Positions 33,982 through 46,296 of a DNA stretch of 64,000 nt are shown in pieces (positions within the stretch are counted from its first letter, which is position 1; every line of letters starts with the position of its first letter). A program made the position numbers and the translations under genes. The stretch covers positions 1-64,000 of the forward strand of contig NZ_AHWA01000004.1 of the NCBI RefSeq assembly GCF_000247645.1, given 5' to 3'. The notes beneath the pieces were generated by a model. That model was not told the origin of the DNA. It did not search any database and saw only the letters and a program-made list of their open reading frames with translations. The stretch comes from Salinibacterium sp. PAMC 21357. GTDB lineage: Bacteria > Actinomycetota > Actinomycetes > Actinomycetales > Microbacteriaceae.

Positions 33982-35496
33982 CTAGCCGAGGGAAGGAACC
34001 TGGCTAGGCAACGTGTGCCCCCACTGCTGCTCAAGCAAACGCTCAAGCGTTGCGCCAAGCTCATAGAGCCGAGCATCGCCGCGAGCCGGAGCCATAATCT
34101 GGAATCCCGTCGGCAGACCATCCTCGGGCGCGAGTCCCATCGGAAGACCCATGCCGGGGATGCCGGCCAGGTTTGCCGGAATCGTGGTGACGTCGTTCAG
34201 GTACATCGCCATCGGGTCTTCGAGCTTCTCACCGAGCTTGAATGCGGTGGTGGGCGCCGAGGGCGAGACGAGAACGTCCGCCTTCTCGAAAGCCGCAGCG
34301 AAGTCGCGCTGGATGAGCGTGCGCACCTTCTGAGCGCTGCCGTAGTACGCGTCGTAGTAGCCGGCGCTCAAGGCGTAGGTACCGAGGATGATGCGGCGCT
34401 TGACCTCAGCACCAAAACCAGCCTCGCGGGTTGCCGCCATGACGTCTTCGACCGTTCCGCCACCCTCTGGCGTCACGCGCAGACCGAATCGTACCGAGTC
34501 GAACTTCGCGAGGTTGCTCGAAGCTTCGGCGGGAAGGATGAGATAGTACGCCTCAACGGCGTACTCAAAGTGGGGAGCATCCACTTCAACGATCTCAGCA
34601 CCGAAGTCAGTGAGCAACTGCAGCGCTTCGTGGAACCGCTGCGAGACACCAGCTTGGAAGCCGGGGCTGTCGAGCTGCTTGATCACACCAACGCGGAGTC
34701 CTTTGAGGCTTTCGGCGGCAGCACCGGCACGAGCCGCGGCAGCGAACGACGGCCACTGCTCTTTGAGCGACGTTGAGTCGCGCGGGTCATGCCCGCCGAT
34801 GACATCATGCAGCAAAGCAGAGTCGAGAACGGTGCGCGAAACGGGACCCACCTGGTCAAGTGACGATGCCAAAGCGATAGCGCCGTAGCGAGAAACTCCG
34901 CCGTAAGTGGGCTTCACGCCAACCGAACCCGTGAGAGAGGCTGGCTGGCGAATCGATCCGCCCGTGTCAGACCCGAGAGCAAGCGGTGCTTCGAACGCGG
35001 AAACTGCAGCAGCGGAGCCACCACCAGAACCACCGGGAATGCGGTCGAGATCCCACGGGTTTTTCGTGGGGCCATAGGCGGAGTGTTCGGTTGACGACCC
35101 CATGGCGAACTCATCCATGTTGGTCTTGCCGAGCGGGATCAAACCAGCCGTGCGCAATTTAGCCACTGTTGTGGCGTCGTAGGGCGGAACCCAGCCTTCA
35201 AGAATTTTTGACCCCGCGGTGGTCGGCATATCGATCGTGCAGAGCACGTCTTTGACAGCGACTGGCACCCCGGCGAGCTCGCCGAGCGACTCCCCCGCAG
35301 CGCGACGCTCATCGATGCGCTTGGCGTTGGCCAGCGCATCCGCCGACACGTGCAGGAACGCGTTGACCTTGCCGTCAACCGCGGCAATGCGGTCGAGGTG
35401 CGCTTGGGTTGCTTCGACCGAAGACACATCGCCCGAGCTCAGCTTGCTAGCCAAGTCGGATGCCGACATGCGGGTGAGGTCGTTCAGATCTGCCAT
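33982..35496 (-). CDS. gatA: Glutamyl/aspartyl-tRNA amidotransferase subunit A
   Basis: Glutaminase-like amidase of the GatCAB complex that releases ammonia for transamidation; 504 residues. The Lys-Ser-Ser triad is seen as VAVKDVLCT (Lys), [14 protein letters not shown] and [11 protein letters not shown] (Ser-cis-Ser). It overlaps gatC by a base (TAATG-type) and is convergent with the CGNR gene. Confidence 0.96.
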   Translation of the reverse strand: MADLNDLTRMSASDLASKLSSGDVSSVEATQAHLDRIAAVDGKVNAFLHVSADALANAKRIDERRAAGESLGELAGVPVAVKDVLCTIDMPTTAGSKILEGWVPPYDATTVAKLRTAGLIPLGKTNMDEFAMGSSTEHSAYGPTKNPWDLDRIPGGSGGGSAAAVSAFEAPLALGSDTGGSIRQPASLTGSVGVKPTYGGVSRYGAIALASSLDQVGPVSRTVLDSALLHDVIGGHDPRDSTSLKEQWPSFAAAARAGAAAESLKGLRVGVIKQLDSPGFQAGVSQRFHEALQLLTDFGAEIVEVDAPHFEYAVEAYYLILPAEASSNLAKFDSVRFGLRVTPEGGGTVEDVMAATREAGFGAEVKRRIILGTYALSAGYYDAYYGSAQKVRTLIQRDFAAAFEKADVLVSPSAPTTAFKLGEKLEDPMAMYLNDVTTIPANLAGIPGMGLPMGLAPEDGLPTGFQIMAPARGDARLYELGATLERLLEQQWGHTLPSQVPSLG

Positions 35497-35810
35497 TACT
35501 GCTCTTCTCCCAGAATCGCGCTAACCGCAAAACGTGAACCATCGTGTTCGGGTGCTCCTGCCAACGCCTGCTCGGTAGTGAGCGTCACCCCAGGGACATC
35601 AGGGCGGAAGACGTTGCTGAGCGGAATCGGGTGGCTTGTAGCCGGAACCTCGTCGGTTGCGACCTCGCTGACCTTGGCCACGGAATCAACAATCGTGCCA
35701 AGCTCACCAGTGAGCTTCTCGATTTCTTCCTGAGTAAGGGCGATGCGGGCCAGCGATGCGAGGTGCGTGACGACCTCGGTAGTGATCGCACCCGGATTGG
35801 TGTCAGTCAT
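35496..35810 (-). CDS. gatC: Glutamyl/aspartyl-tRNA amidotransferase subunit C
   Basis: Small assembly subunit of 104 residues: [25 protein letters not shown]-type linker and the Phe-Arg-Pro-Asp motif (NVFRPDVPG) that wraps between GatA and GatB. A GGAG ribosome site precedes the ATG. Typical operon with gatA. Confidence 0.95.
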   Translation of the reverse strand: MTDTNPGAITTEVVTHLASLARIALTQEEIEKLTGELGTIVDSVAKVSEVATDEVPATSHPIPLSNVFRPDVPGVTLTTEQALAGAPEHDGSRFAVSAILGEEQ

Positions 35811-35922
35811 GGAGCTCCGAAGATGGGAAACAGACAGGGAACCGTATAAGTGTATTCGGCTTAGCGAGCGGCGAGGAGCGACAGGGCAAGACGATCAACG
35901 CTCACCGCAGTATTACTGAGCA

Positions 35923-37353
35923 CTACGACCGCGCACGAACGAGATCGATCGAAGCCGACGAAGCTGGGCTCGTCGTCTGCCCATCAGCTTTCTCGGTGCG
36001 ATGCCAGCGAAAATGCGCGATAGACGGTGGGGGCACCTTCAGCGACGACGAGATCACTTCTGCCAATGCACAACAGCGCGAAGTTTCGCATTGCTTCGCT
36101 GCCGGTGTGAAGTATTCGTTGTGGCCGACTGAGGCAGCTAACGGTTGCCCCGTAATGATGTCGACGCCGCCGCTGACGCTTAACGACTTGGCACCGAACG
36201 ATGCCGCTCCCGGGTCGGGGCCGAAGTACGAACTGTTGGGAATCGGATCCCACGCCGCCTCCCCCACAAAGACGTTGCCATCGCGAACATGCAAGTCGGC
36301 AACAGATTCCGCAGGGCTTCCTGGTGATCCGACAAGCGCCAGAGCATCAATCTCGAAATCGTATTCCGACAACGCCATCATCGCGGCGGTTGTTCCGTAC
36401 GAGTGCGCAACGATTGAAATGTAGGGCTGATCATTTCCGCGCTCGGCTTGCAACCCAAGAATTGCGGCAGCAAGGGTGTCCCTGCCCTGATCCGCATTGT
36501 CGATAGCGCCGACGTTGGTCAGGTTGGGCGTGTCATAGCCGATCCAAGCGACCGTCGCGACTGATTCGTTGTGAACGAACGGTGACTCAGATTCGATGCG
36601 ATCGAGCCAGATTTGTTGTTGACAGTACAACTCATTGGCCGCGTCGACCCAATACGACATTTGGCCCTCAATAGTGAAGAACATGCCAGGAACCAAGAAG
36701 CTCACGTAGTCGGCTTCGTTGAGATCTCCCAAAACGATCGCAGCGCGGCCCTGGCCAGAAACGTCAAGTGTCACGAGAGTGCGTTCAGGATTTGCTGCGT
36801 CAGCCGTGAGGGACTCGGAGATCGACGACAGCATATTGAGCTGCTGGTGAGCGCTCTGTTGAACGGCACGACCGGCATCCGAGTTCATCACAGTGGTGAG
36901 ATCAGAAATAGTTTGACTGAGCATTGTGCGATTGCTGGTATCACGAATTGTGTACGGAACACCTTCAAGATTTCCGACCAAACGGGGAGCGACGAGCTCT
37001 AAGGAGGTTCGGCGTTCTGCGTCGAGGTCACCCCACCACAGCGCGACCTCTTGAGCGGGTGGTTGGGCAGCAAGAATCTGCTCGACCGCCGCCGGACGGG
37101 CGGCAAAATACTGAGAAATGCTGCTCGCAGGAAGTCGAGACAACGTCGTCAATGTCTGCGCCCCAAAAGAAGCGGGGCCGCCGCTCGACAGCGCAAAAAC
37201 GCCAGCGCCAGGTTCAAGAACCGGGCCGACAAAGGAGGGCGGCGCGTCGCTGGTCACGACTGATTGAGACATTACCGAGGGGACGCCGATAGCCCCGGTG
37301 GCGGGTAAGCCGACAACCGAGGTGGTCAAAACAATTGCGATTTCTAACAGCAA
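35923..37353 (-). CDS. Secreted DUF1023-type alpha/beta-hydrolase
   Basis: Exported hydrolase of 476 residues. TTG start at 37353 behind a GAGGGGA site; a signal peptide follows (LLEIAIVLTTSVVGLPATGA). DUF1023 catalytic Ser: ISIVAHSYGTTAAMMALSEY; the preceding ADYVSFLVPGMFFTIEGQMS and VATVAWIGYDTPNLTN are family signatures, with LVGSPGSPAESVADL after it. The His that completes the triad is likely in VGHNEYFTPAAKQ. Function in actinobacteria is unknown; likely a cell-surface or secreted lipase/esterase. Confidence 0.83.
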   Translation of the reverse strand: MLLEIAIVLTTSVVGLPATGAIGVPSVMSQSVVTSDAPPSFVGPVLEPGAGVFALSSGGPASFGAQTLTTLSRLPASSISQYFAARPAAVEQILAAQPPAQEVALWWGDLDAERRTSLELVAPRLVGNLEGVPYTIRDTSNRTMLSQTISDLTTVMNSDAGRAVQQSAHQQLNMLSSISESLTADAANPERTLVTLDVSGQGRAAIVLGDLNEADYVSFLVPGMFFTIEGQMSYWVDAANELYCQQQIWLDRIESESPFVHNESVATVAWIGYDTPNLTNVGAIDNADQGRDTLAAAILGLQAERGNDQPYISIVAHSYGTTAAMMALSEYDFEIDALALVGSPGSPAESVADLHVRDGNVFVGEAAWDPIPNSSYFGPDPGAASFGAKSLSVSGGVDIITGQPLAASVGHNEYFTPAAKQCETSRCCALAEVISSSLKVPPPSIAHFRWHRTEKADGQTTSPASSASIDLVRARS

Positions 37354-37471
37354 TGTCGGGAATTCCCCTCAGGAACGTCGAGCGCATGCCATCCCCGCAC
37401 GCGATCTCGTTAGCGCAATCTTAGGGTAGAACGTCCCTACTTTGGGGGCGAACGCTCGCATTGCTCAGCGA

Positions 37472-39814
<2,343 letters not shown>

Positions 39815-39869
39815 AACATCGCCTCTGACTAAAGCTGCACAACGTCGAAGTGACACAGAATTCAGCAGC

Positions 39870-41033
39870 CTAAACCTCGACAGGAACCGCAGAGACAGTA
39901 CGGGCGATAGTGCACTGCCCGAGCACTCGTGTGCCCACATAAATAACGGCAGTCTGGCCGGGTGAGACGCCAATGAGCGGCTCATGCGGCCGCACAATGA
40001 GCTCGGGGCCCATCGCGTCGCCAACATTGTCGACGCCCTCGGTAGCCGGAGCAATGCGGGCCGTAGCCGGCATCGGGTCAGAATGAGCGCGCACCTGAAC
40101 GTGACATTCGAAGCTTTCACCCGACTCGCGAATGAATCCGGAGGCGAGCGGGTCAAGACCAGCCCAGGAGAACTTAGTGCCAGCCACCTCAGAGAGCGCA
40201 AGAGCTTCGCGCGGCCCGACAACAACCTCGTTGGTTTTGGGACGGATTTCCAACACGAAACGGGGCTTGCCGTCATCCGTGGGGTAACCAACGTTCAGAC
40301 CCTTGCGCTGGCCAATCGTGAACGCGACAGCACCTTCATGCTTGCCGAGAACCTCGCCATTGCGGTCAAGAATCTCGCCCTGCTCAGCGCCAACCTTGTC
40401 AGCCAACCAGCCGCGAGTGTTGCCGTCAGGGATGAAACAAATGTCGTGCGAGTCAGGCTTGTTCGCTACCGAGAAACCGCGCTCGGCAGCTTCAGCACGA
40501 ATTTCCGCCTTTGAGGGCGTAGACCCCAACGGGAACATGCTGTGGGCAAGCTGCTCAGTGGTGAGCACCCCCAACACGTACGACTGGTCCTTCGCCCAAG
40601 CCGCAGCTCGGTGAAGCTCGCGGTTGCCATTTTCATCTTCAACGATGTTGGCGTAGTGACCGGTAGCGACAGCGTCGAACCCGAGGGCGACAGCCTTCTC
40701 AAGGAGCGCTGCAAACTTGATGCGCTCGTTACAGCGCATGCACGGGTTCGGCGTACGACCAGCCGAATACTCGGCAATGAAATCATCCACAACATCGAGC
40801 TTGAAACGCTCGGAGAAATCCCACACGTAGTACGGGATGCCAATCATGTTGGCCGCCCGCTGCGCATCCATCGAATCTTCGATTGTGCAACAGCCGCGGG
40901 CACCGGTGCGCAACGTGCCGGGCTGCCGGCTCAGGGCCAAATGCACCCCAACAACCTCATGCCCTGCTTCGACTGCCCGCGCGGCAGCAACCGCGGAGTC
41001 CACTCCGCCACTCATCGCCGCTAAAACCTTCAT
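39870..41033 (-). CDS. mnmA: tRNA-specific 2-thiouridylase MnmA
   Basis: Makes 2-thiouridine at position 34 of tRNA Lys, Glu and Gln. 387 residues. PP-loop [15 protein letters not shown] at the N-terminus; catalytic Cys in [12 protein letters not shown] and [28 protein letters not shown] follows. Upstream on the same strand lies a cysteine desulfurase gene, the probable sulfur source. Leaderless promoter (TACACT, six bases, ATG). Confidence 0.95.
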   Translation of the reverse strand: MKVLAAMSGGVDSAVAAARAVEAGHEVVGVHLALSRQPGTLRTGARGCCTIEDSMDAQRAANMIGIPYYVWDFSERFKLDVVDDFIAEYSAGRTPNPCMRCNERIKFAALLEKAVALGFDAVATGHYANIVEDENGNRELHRAAAWAKDQSYVLGVLTTEQLAHSMFPLGSTPSKAEIRAEAAERGFSVANKPDSHDICFIPDGNTRGWLADKVGAEQGEILDRNGEVLGKHEGAVAFTIGQRKGLNVGYPTDDGKPRFVLEIRPKTNEVVVGPREALALSEVAGTKFSWAGLDPLASGFIRESGESFECHVQVRAHSDPMPATARIAPATEGVDNVGDAMGPELIVRPHEPLIGVSPGQTAVIYVGTRVLGQCTIARTVSAVPVEV

Positions 41034-41039
41034 AAAACC

Positions 41040-41045
41040 AGTGTA
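41040..41045 (-). promoter_or_regulatory. -10 element, leaderless promoter of mnmA
   Basis: On the minus strand TACACT, six bases (GGTTTT), then the ATG at 41033. Confidence 0.55.
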
Positions 41046-41069
41046 CGAGACGTGTTGCTGGGCAAGTTC

Positions 41070-41327
41070 CTACTGCGGGATGTCAGTGAGCGTCTTTTCG
41101 ACTGCCGCCAGTCGGCCGTCGAGGACATCAAGTCGCTGAATGAGCGCTTGGTTGGCTTCAAGCGTTTGCTCTGCCAGAGCGCGATAATCGCCGCCGGCTT
41201 GCGTATCTGCAAGGTGTTTTGCCATCTCCGCCTTCTTATCGAGGGCATGAATAACGACACCCGCGATGATGCCTACCACCGCGATGATGCCGATCCAGAA
41301 CCAGAGACTATAGAAGATTTCCATCAT
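41070..41327 (-). CDS. Small membrane protein with coiled-coil tail
   Basis: Unknown function, 85 residues. One membrane helix (YSLWFWIGIIAVVGIIAGVV), then DKKAEMAKHLADTQ and a coiled coil (TLEANQALIQRLDVLDGRLA, AAVEKTLTD) in the cytoplasm. Its ATG overlaps the stop of the upstream ArsR-type gene (ATGA), so the two are coupled and probably act together. Confidence 0.75.
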   Translation of the reverse strand: MMEIFYSLWFWIGIIAVVGIIAGVVIHALDKKAEMAKHLADTQAGGDYRALAEQTLEANQALIQRLDVLDGRLAAVEKTLTDIPQ

Positions 41328-41734
41328 TTTCCTTTGTGAGAATCATTGTTGTGTTGGTCTTCGGGCGCCTCGAGAGCGTCACGTTGGTTTGCCGACTGAG
41401 TCACCGCTCTCGCCAGCAATGCGGGAGTGACCGTGACCCTAAATGGCACGACTTCGAAAAACTTGAGCGCCTTGCCGTCATCGCTTAGCTCGTGGTGTCC
41501 GGCAACAAAGCCAGACTCTTCGAGCTTCGCGAGGTGCATGTACAAAAGTGCCCGCGACATTCCTACCCGCCTGGCCAAGTCGCTGACGTGCCTTTGCCCG
41601 CCGGAGAGCTCCGCAAGAATTCGCATGCGCTGCGGGTTAGCAACCGCGGCCAACCAAGCACCGAGCTCCTCAGAGTTCACGAGCTTCCCTTCATCTGTCA
41701 GAAAAAACTTACAGGTGTCGGGAATTGTTGTCAA
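41324..41734 (-). CDS. ArsR-type winged-helix regulator
   Basis: DNA-binding protein of 136 residues, TTG start at 41734 with GGAG upstream. The wHTH core is WLAAVANPQRMRILAELSGG, then HVSDLARRVGMSRALLYMHL (recognition helix) and LEESGFVAGHHELSDDGKAL. The C-terminal half is a polar region with FFEVVPFRVTVTP that may dimerise. No metal-binding Cys cluster like CxC of ArsR itself. It is coupled by ATGA to a small membrane coiled-coil protein, an arrangement seen for PadR/ArsR regulators of membrane stress operons, which here is inference. Confidence 0.8.
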   Translation of the reverse strand: MTTIPDTCKFFLTDEGKLVNSEELGAWLAAVANPQRMRILAELSGGQRHVSDLARRVGMSRALLYMHLAKLEESGFVAGHHELSDDGKALKFFEVVPFRVTVTPALLARAVTQSANQRDALEAPEDQHNNDSHKGK

Positions 41735-41756
41735 TGCTTAGCTCCAGCAGGCGACA

Positions 41757-42947
41757 CTACGCGCCCGGATAATGCCCAAGAACCGTGTCGCGGCTCGAAT
41801 ACCCGGCGGCCGCTGCTTGCCCAACCGCCCGCGGAAGCGCCTCCACGAACTGCGCGATCTCATCAGCAGTCGTCGTCTCCCCCAAAGAAATCCTGAGCGC
41901 TCCCCGCGCCGCGGGTTCGTCTAAGCCCATCGCAAGCAACACATGACTTGCCTCAGGCACGCCTGCTTGGCAGGCCGATCCCGTAGACACACTGAACCCC
42001 GCAACATCCAGCAAGAACAACAACGAATCGCCCTCGCAACCCGGAAATGTAAAGTGCACATTCCCCGGCAGCCTGTCGTCGGAATCGCCCCGGAGCACCG
42101 CATCCGGAACAGCCTGACGAATTCCAGCGATTAGTGAATCTCGCAGCTCGATCAACCGAGAAGCGGTCGCGGCGAGATCGTGAGTCGCCTCCTGCGCCGC
42201 GGCCGCAAAAGCAACGGCACCGGGCGCATCCAACGTTCCCGACCGCGACCGCTGTTGGCTGCCACCATGAATCAGCGGTGTCACGGTCGCCGAACGGGCA
42301 ATCACGAGCGCACCAACCCCGACGGGCCCCCCGATCTTGTGGGCCGACACACTCAACGCCGCAATACCCGCCGCATGAAAATCGAGCGGAACATAACCAA
42401 AAGCCGACACCGCATCGACGTGCATCGGCACTCCACTGGCGGCAGCAAGCGCAGAGACCTCAAAGACCGGCTGCACAGTCCCCACCTCATTGTTAGCCCA
42501 GAGCATGGTGATCAGCGCAACATCATCCGCCAATGCAGCGTGCACATAGTCAACATCTACGCGGCCGAACGCGTCGACCGGAATCCAGTCCAGCACCGCA
42601 CCGTCATGCTCCCGCATCCATTCGACAGCATCGATCGTTGCATGGTGTTCAGCACGCGCCACAAGAATTCGAGGTCGCGCTACGGCGCCCGAATTGCGTG
42701 CCCAGAACAGCCCCTTAATGGCGAGATTAATCGCCTCAGTTCCACCGGAGGTGAAAGTCACCTCAACAGAATCTGCGCCGACACTGGCAGCGACCGTCTC
42801 CCGTGCCTCTTCCAGCATTCGTTTTGCGAACTGGCCCTGAGAATGAATTGATGAAGGATTGCCCACCACCGGAAGTGCTGCGGCGAATGCCTCAACGACA
42901 GCAGGACGCATGGGCGTCGTGGCCGCATGGTCCAGATAAATAGTCAC
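41757..42947 (-). CDS. Cysteine desulfurase (NifS/IscS class)
   Basis: PLP enzyme that moves sulfur from cysteine to acceptor proteins; 396 residues from GTG 42947 (TIYLDHAATTPMRPAVVEAF) behind a CGGAG site. PLP Lys in SAHKIGGPVGVGALVI, PLP-binding VTFTSGGTEAINLAIKGL (phosphate pocket) and the mobile catalytic Cys in STGSACQAGVPEASHVLL. The neighbouring ArsR pair and mnmA lie downstream on the same strand. It is a likely sulfur donor to MnmA. Confidence 0.92.
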   Translation of the reverse strand: MTIYLDHAATTPMRPAVVEAFAAALPVVGNPSSIHSQGQFAKRMLEEARETVAASVGADSVEVTFTSGGTEAINLAIKGLFWARNSGAVARPRILVARAEHHATIDAVEWMREHDGAVLDWIPVDAFGRVDVDYVHAALADDVALITMLWANNEVGTVQPVFEVSALAAASGVPMHVDAVSAFGYVPLDFHAAGIAALSVSAHKIGGPVGVGALVIARSATVTPLIHGGSQQRSRSGTLDAPGAVAFAAAAQEATHDLAATASRLIELRDSLIAGIRQAVPDAVLRGDSDDRLPGNVHFTFPGCEGDSLLFLLDVAGFSVSTGSACQAGVPEASHVLLAMGLDEPAARGALRISLGETTTADEIAQFVEALPRAVGQAAAAGYSSRDTVLGHYPGA

Positions 42948-43063
42948 AGCAACTCCGTATTTTCCTCGTGCACTCCACATGGATGCTCGCGTGTCATTAC
43001 TCTAGATCGCATGCACCCGTGCTTCGATCTTCTCACTACGCCAAGTGATGCCGGTGACGTCTA

Positions 43064-43552
43064 GTGGCCTTCGGAACCCCGGCGACGGTCGCCCTCGACG
43101 CTCAAGGAATTACCTTCACCGCTCACCCGTACGAGAACCGCACGACCACCACCGAATTCGGCGCCGAAGCAGCAAGGGAACTAGGCATCGAACCAGCTCG
43201 GGTATTCAAGACGCTCATGGTCTCTATCGACGCCGAAATGGTAGTCGCCGTTGTTCCGGTCTCTGGACTGCTAGATCTCAAGGCGCTCGCTGCGGTTTTT
43301 CACGGCAAGAAGGCCGTGATGGCTGACCCGATCGTCGCGCAGCGCCGCACTGGTTACGTCGTCGGCGGCATCAGCCCAATTGGGCAAAAGACTGCCCATC
43401 GCACCGTAATCGATGAAACCATCGCTCTGTTCGATACCGTTTTCGTCAGTGGCGGAAGACGTGGATTCGACATCGAACTAACACCACACGATCTCGCCCG
43501 AGCGACAAGAGCCACGATCGCCGCTATCGCCCGCGACAGCAATCGGCACTGA
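43064..43552 (+). CDS. Cys-tRNA(Pro)/YbaK-type aminoacyl-tRNA deacylase
   Basis: Editing domain protein of 162 residues that hydrolyses Cys-tRNA(Pro) made by mistake by ProRS. GTG start at 43064. Family core: GITFTAHPYENRTTTTEFGA, LGIEPARVFKTLMVSIDAEM (catalytic Lys), VAVVPVSGLLDLKALAAVFH, GYVVGGISPIGQKTAHRTVI (GGxSP motif) and RGFDIELTPHDLARATRATI. Convergent with the YbbN-like gene. Confidence 0.9.
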   Translation: MAFGTPATVALDAQGITFTAHPYENRTTTTEFGAEAARELGIEPARVFKTLMVSIDAEMVVAVVPVSGLLDLKALAAVFHGKKAVMADPIVAQRRTGYVVGGISPIGQKTAHRTVIDETIALFDTVFVSGGRRGFDIELTPHDLARATRATIAAIARDSNRH

Positions 43553-43564
43553 GCGGGGTCGACC

Positions 43565-44497
43565 CTAGTAGAGCAGCAGCGTCAGCCGCCGACGAGCCTC
43601 AGTAACGCGAGAGTCTTCGGATCCAGCGATTTCAAAGTACTCGAGCATCCGCGTGCGAATAGCATTCTTGCCTTCGGCATCGGCTGCGGGGAACAACTCA
43701 AGCAGACGGGCGAAAGCATCACCGAGATGTCCGCCAGAAACATCGAGATCGGCAACAGCCAACTGCGCAGCGACGTCGGACGGATCTTGAGCAGCTGCGC
43801 TGCGCACGGACTCCGCAGTCTCATTCTCCAAGCGGGCAAGCAGCGAAACCTGCGCGAGACCGGCAACCGCTTGCTGGTCGCGAGGGTTCTGCGCGATTGC
43901 CAACTCGTACTTTGCGACCGCAGTCGCAAAGTCGCCAGCGGAGATTGCGTCGAAGGCTTCTTGGTGCAGCGGTGGTAGAGGTTCTTCGACCGGCTCGGGA
44001 GCTTCTTCTTCGGATGCTTCGCCAGCCGGAAGCGTACCGGTGACCTCATTTTGTGCCGCCAGCTGCAGCACCTGCTCCAGCACCTCTTTGAGGTCGTTCT
44101 CTGGCATGACACCCGCGAAGAGTTGCACGGGACGACCAGCGATCACCGCGGCAACGGTCGGCACTTGCTGCACCTGGAAGGCCTGCACAAGCTGCGGGTT
44201 GTTGGTTGCGTCAACGGTAACCAACGCAAATTTGCCGGCGTATGCCGCAATCGTGGGTTCAAGCGTGGGCTCAATGCCCTGACCAAAGAACTCTACGATC
44301 ACCGGAACAGTGTTAGAGAGCTCGAGCACTTGCGAGAAGGATGCATCGTTCGCGTTGGTCGCGAAACCACTGGGTTGTTGAGCTTCACCATCAGCGGGTG
44401 GAGCCGGCGTACCGGCAGGGGTGTTGTGCTGACGAACCAATGATGAAAGGTCGACGGCTCCGCGCAAACTGGCGGCGTTCAATGGGGCGTTTGTCAA
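43565..44497 (-). CDS. YbbN/CnoX-like protein, thioredoxin fold without CxxC plus TPR
   Basis: Probable chaperone-like protein of 310 residues. An N-terminal thioredoxin-like domain (about 50-165) has VPVIVEFFGQGIEPTLEPTI where an active thioredoxin has WCxxC: both Cys are absent, so no redox activity. QVQQVPTVAAVIAGRPVQLF carries the cis-Pro. TPR-like helices follow (DAISAGDFATAVAKYELAIA, ARLLELFPAADAEGKN). E. coli CnoX has the same architecture and holds misfolded proteins. It overlaps the membrane-protein gene by ATGA and follows it in one operon. Confidence 0.85.
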   Translation of the reverse strand: MTNAPLNAASLRGAVDLSSLVRQHNTPAGTPAPPADGEAQQPSGFATNANDASFSQVLELSNTVPVIVEFFGQGIEPTLEPTIAAYAGKFALVTVDATNNPQLVQAFQVQQVPTVAAVIAGRPVQLFAGVMPENDLKEVLEQVLQLAAQNEVTGTLPAGEASEEEAPEPVEEPLPPLHQEAFDAISAGDFATAVAKYELAIAQNPRDQQAVAGLAQVSLLARLENETAESVRSAAAQDPSDVAAQLAVADLDVSGGHLGDAFARLLELFPAADAEGKNAIRTRMLEYFEIAGSEDSRVTEARRRLTLLLY

Positions 44498-46296
44498 CTT
44501 AACTCCGATGCTGCGACAAGTCCTTGGGTGTATCCGAGCAAGACGATTTTCTCGCCGCTACCTGCGGCCGGGACATAAAAGAGTAACTGATCGCCGTAGG
44601 TGGATTGAATTCCTGTCTCGGTGATTGAGATTCCCGATAGCGCCTTCGTCTGACCGCTAAAGGTCACCGCAGAACCCTCTTCTTTTGGCTTCGCCACCTT
44701 CGTTTCGTAAAGGTGCACGGCCACAATTGCTCCAGCATCGATGGTCGCTAGAGCAATGGGATCAGCCGAGCCGAGCTCGTGACCGTAGGTAAGCGTTGCG
44801 GTGCTCGAAAGCTCCGCCTGCTCCGCCTGCTTCACCGCGAGACCGACGTTTACGCGCAGACTGTCACCCTCGGGATCGAAGTCTAAGTAGGAGTCACTGT
44901 CGACATCTTGTTCGAGAATTTCGGCGTAGTCGAGTGCTACCTCAGTGGGCGATGATCGCAATAGCCCGCTGTCTTTGGCTAGCCGTGACGTTCCCACGCT
45001 TGCCGCGACAACATCCGGGAACACTACCGAGGGCTCGAGGTTCATCGAGTAGCTGACTTTGTAGTTTTCGCGCGGTGACGCCTGCTCGAGGAACAAAGCA
45101 ATTGGCGCGACAGTGGTGTCAGCCTCATCGAGGATGATCGTGAACACGGTACGCGGCCACGACTCAGTTTGTTGCGGCAACGTCAACTGCACTGGCCCGT
45201 CGGGGATAGCGACCGGCGCCGCAATGGCTGCATCTGCAGTACGCATTGTGTAGTTCGCGGCGCGGTATTCAAGAGCGGCTGAAGTAAAGCGTGTCTTGAT
45301 GAGGTCGGCATCGAGCGATTCATCTGCGGCTAACGAGACTGCGCTGATTCGCGCGACAATCTTCTCGATCTGGCGCACGGTGGCGGCTGGCGGCGTCGTT
45401 TCGCTGCCTGCTGAGGTAGAAGTTGGGGTCGGGCTCGGAACACCGGCATCGCCTGAACCACTGAGAGGCGTAGAGACCGTGCATCCGCTCAGCACAAGCG
45501 CGCTGAGGAGAACCGCCGGCACGGCAATGCGCGTCGTGGTGTGCATGCTGCCACTGGTAGAACCTCTCGAAGAACGCTTGGACTGCTTGTAGCGCGGCTT
45601 CTTGGGCACCTTGGGCATTTTCTGTGGCTTGCGGCGAGGCCCACCAGCCCGACGCATGTGATGCACTGCCCACATAAGAAGGATCAAACCGAGCAGAAGC
45701 ACCGCGGCGCCACCCATAATCAAGGGCGTTGCCCACGGAGTGGTGTTGTCGAGCGGCCACGAAAGCGACACAGAGTTGGGCGCTGGCTTCACACCGTCAG
45801 CCGCAAGGATGAACGAGACATCTCTAGGGATCTTGACGGTCAAAGCGAGTTCGAGATCTGCCGTGTAGTTTTCGAGCCAGAGATCGGAATCATAGGGATC
45901 AGGAACTTCTTGTTCACTGCCGACGATTGATTCGGTGACCAGTTCGCCTGAATCGGGATCAACGGTGACCATGTTGTAGCTAGCATCGCCAACCCACGCC
46001 ACAACGTCTGTACTGCGGCCGTATGCTGCGACGATGCGTCCGGGACCAGCGACACTAATGGTCTGGTTGCCCGAATAGGCGTTAAATGCGGCGCCGTCGA
46101 CCACTGTCAGCGGTGCCGTGCTGTCTGTTTCGGCCGACACACTGACCTCGTCAGGCGTCGCAAGAATGGTCTGCTGCGCGATGCCGAAGCCAATCATTAC
46201 GGCCGCGAGCATAAAACTAACTATGGCGAGAACAAATCTCACTATCTCTCCTTTCGCGTTGCCTACAGTGAATTGCGTCACGAAACCCTTCGCCAC
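44494..46296 (-). CDS. Large membrane protein with two extracytoplasmic domains and an internal lipobox
   Basis: Unknown function, 600 residues, GTG start. TM1 is at about 18-40 (RFVLAIVSFMLAAVMIGFGI), an ectodomain at 45-185, TM2 at about 190-212, then a very basic cytoplasmic linker (residues 214-250, RRKPQKMPKVPKKPRYKQSK). At residue 251 a Met begins a second signal-like stretch, MHTTTRIAVPAVLLSALVLS-GC, a perfect lipobox with Cys at 272, followed by a second ~330-residue ectodomain. The frame is unbroken, so either this is a three-pass protein or a separate lipoprotein is made from the internal Met (45546). The YbbN-like gene overlaps the end (ATGA). Confidence 0.8.
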   Translation of the reverse strand: MAKGFVTQFTVGNAKGEIVRFVLAIVSFMLAAVMIGFGIAQQTILATPDEVSVSAETDSTAPLTVVDGAAFNAYSGNQTISVAGPGRIVAAYGRSTDVVAWVGDASYNMVTVDPDSGELVTESIVGSEQEVPDPYDSDLWLENYTADLELALTVKIPRDVSFILAADGVKPAPNSVSLSWPLDNTTPWATPLIMGGAAVLLLGLILLMWAVHHMRRAGGPRRKPQKMPKVPKKPRYKQSKRSSRGSTSGSMHTTTRIAVPAVLLSALVLSGCTVSTPLSGSGDAGVPSPTPTSTSAGSETTPPAATVRQIEKIVARISAVSLAADESLDADLIKTRFTSAALEYRAANYTMRTADAAIAAPVAIPDGPVQLTLPQQTESWPRTVFTIILDEADTTVAPIALFLEQASPRENYKVSYSMNLEPSVVFPDVVAASVGTSRLAKDSGLLRSSPTEVALDYAEILEQDVDSDSYLDFDPEGDSLRVNVGLAVKQAEQAELSSTATLTYGHELGSADPIALATIDAGAIVAVHLYETKVAKPKEEGSAVTFSGQTKALSGISITETGIQSTYGDQLLFYVPAAGSGEKIVLLGYTQGLVAASELS

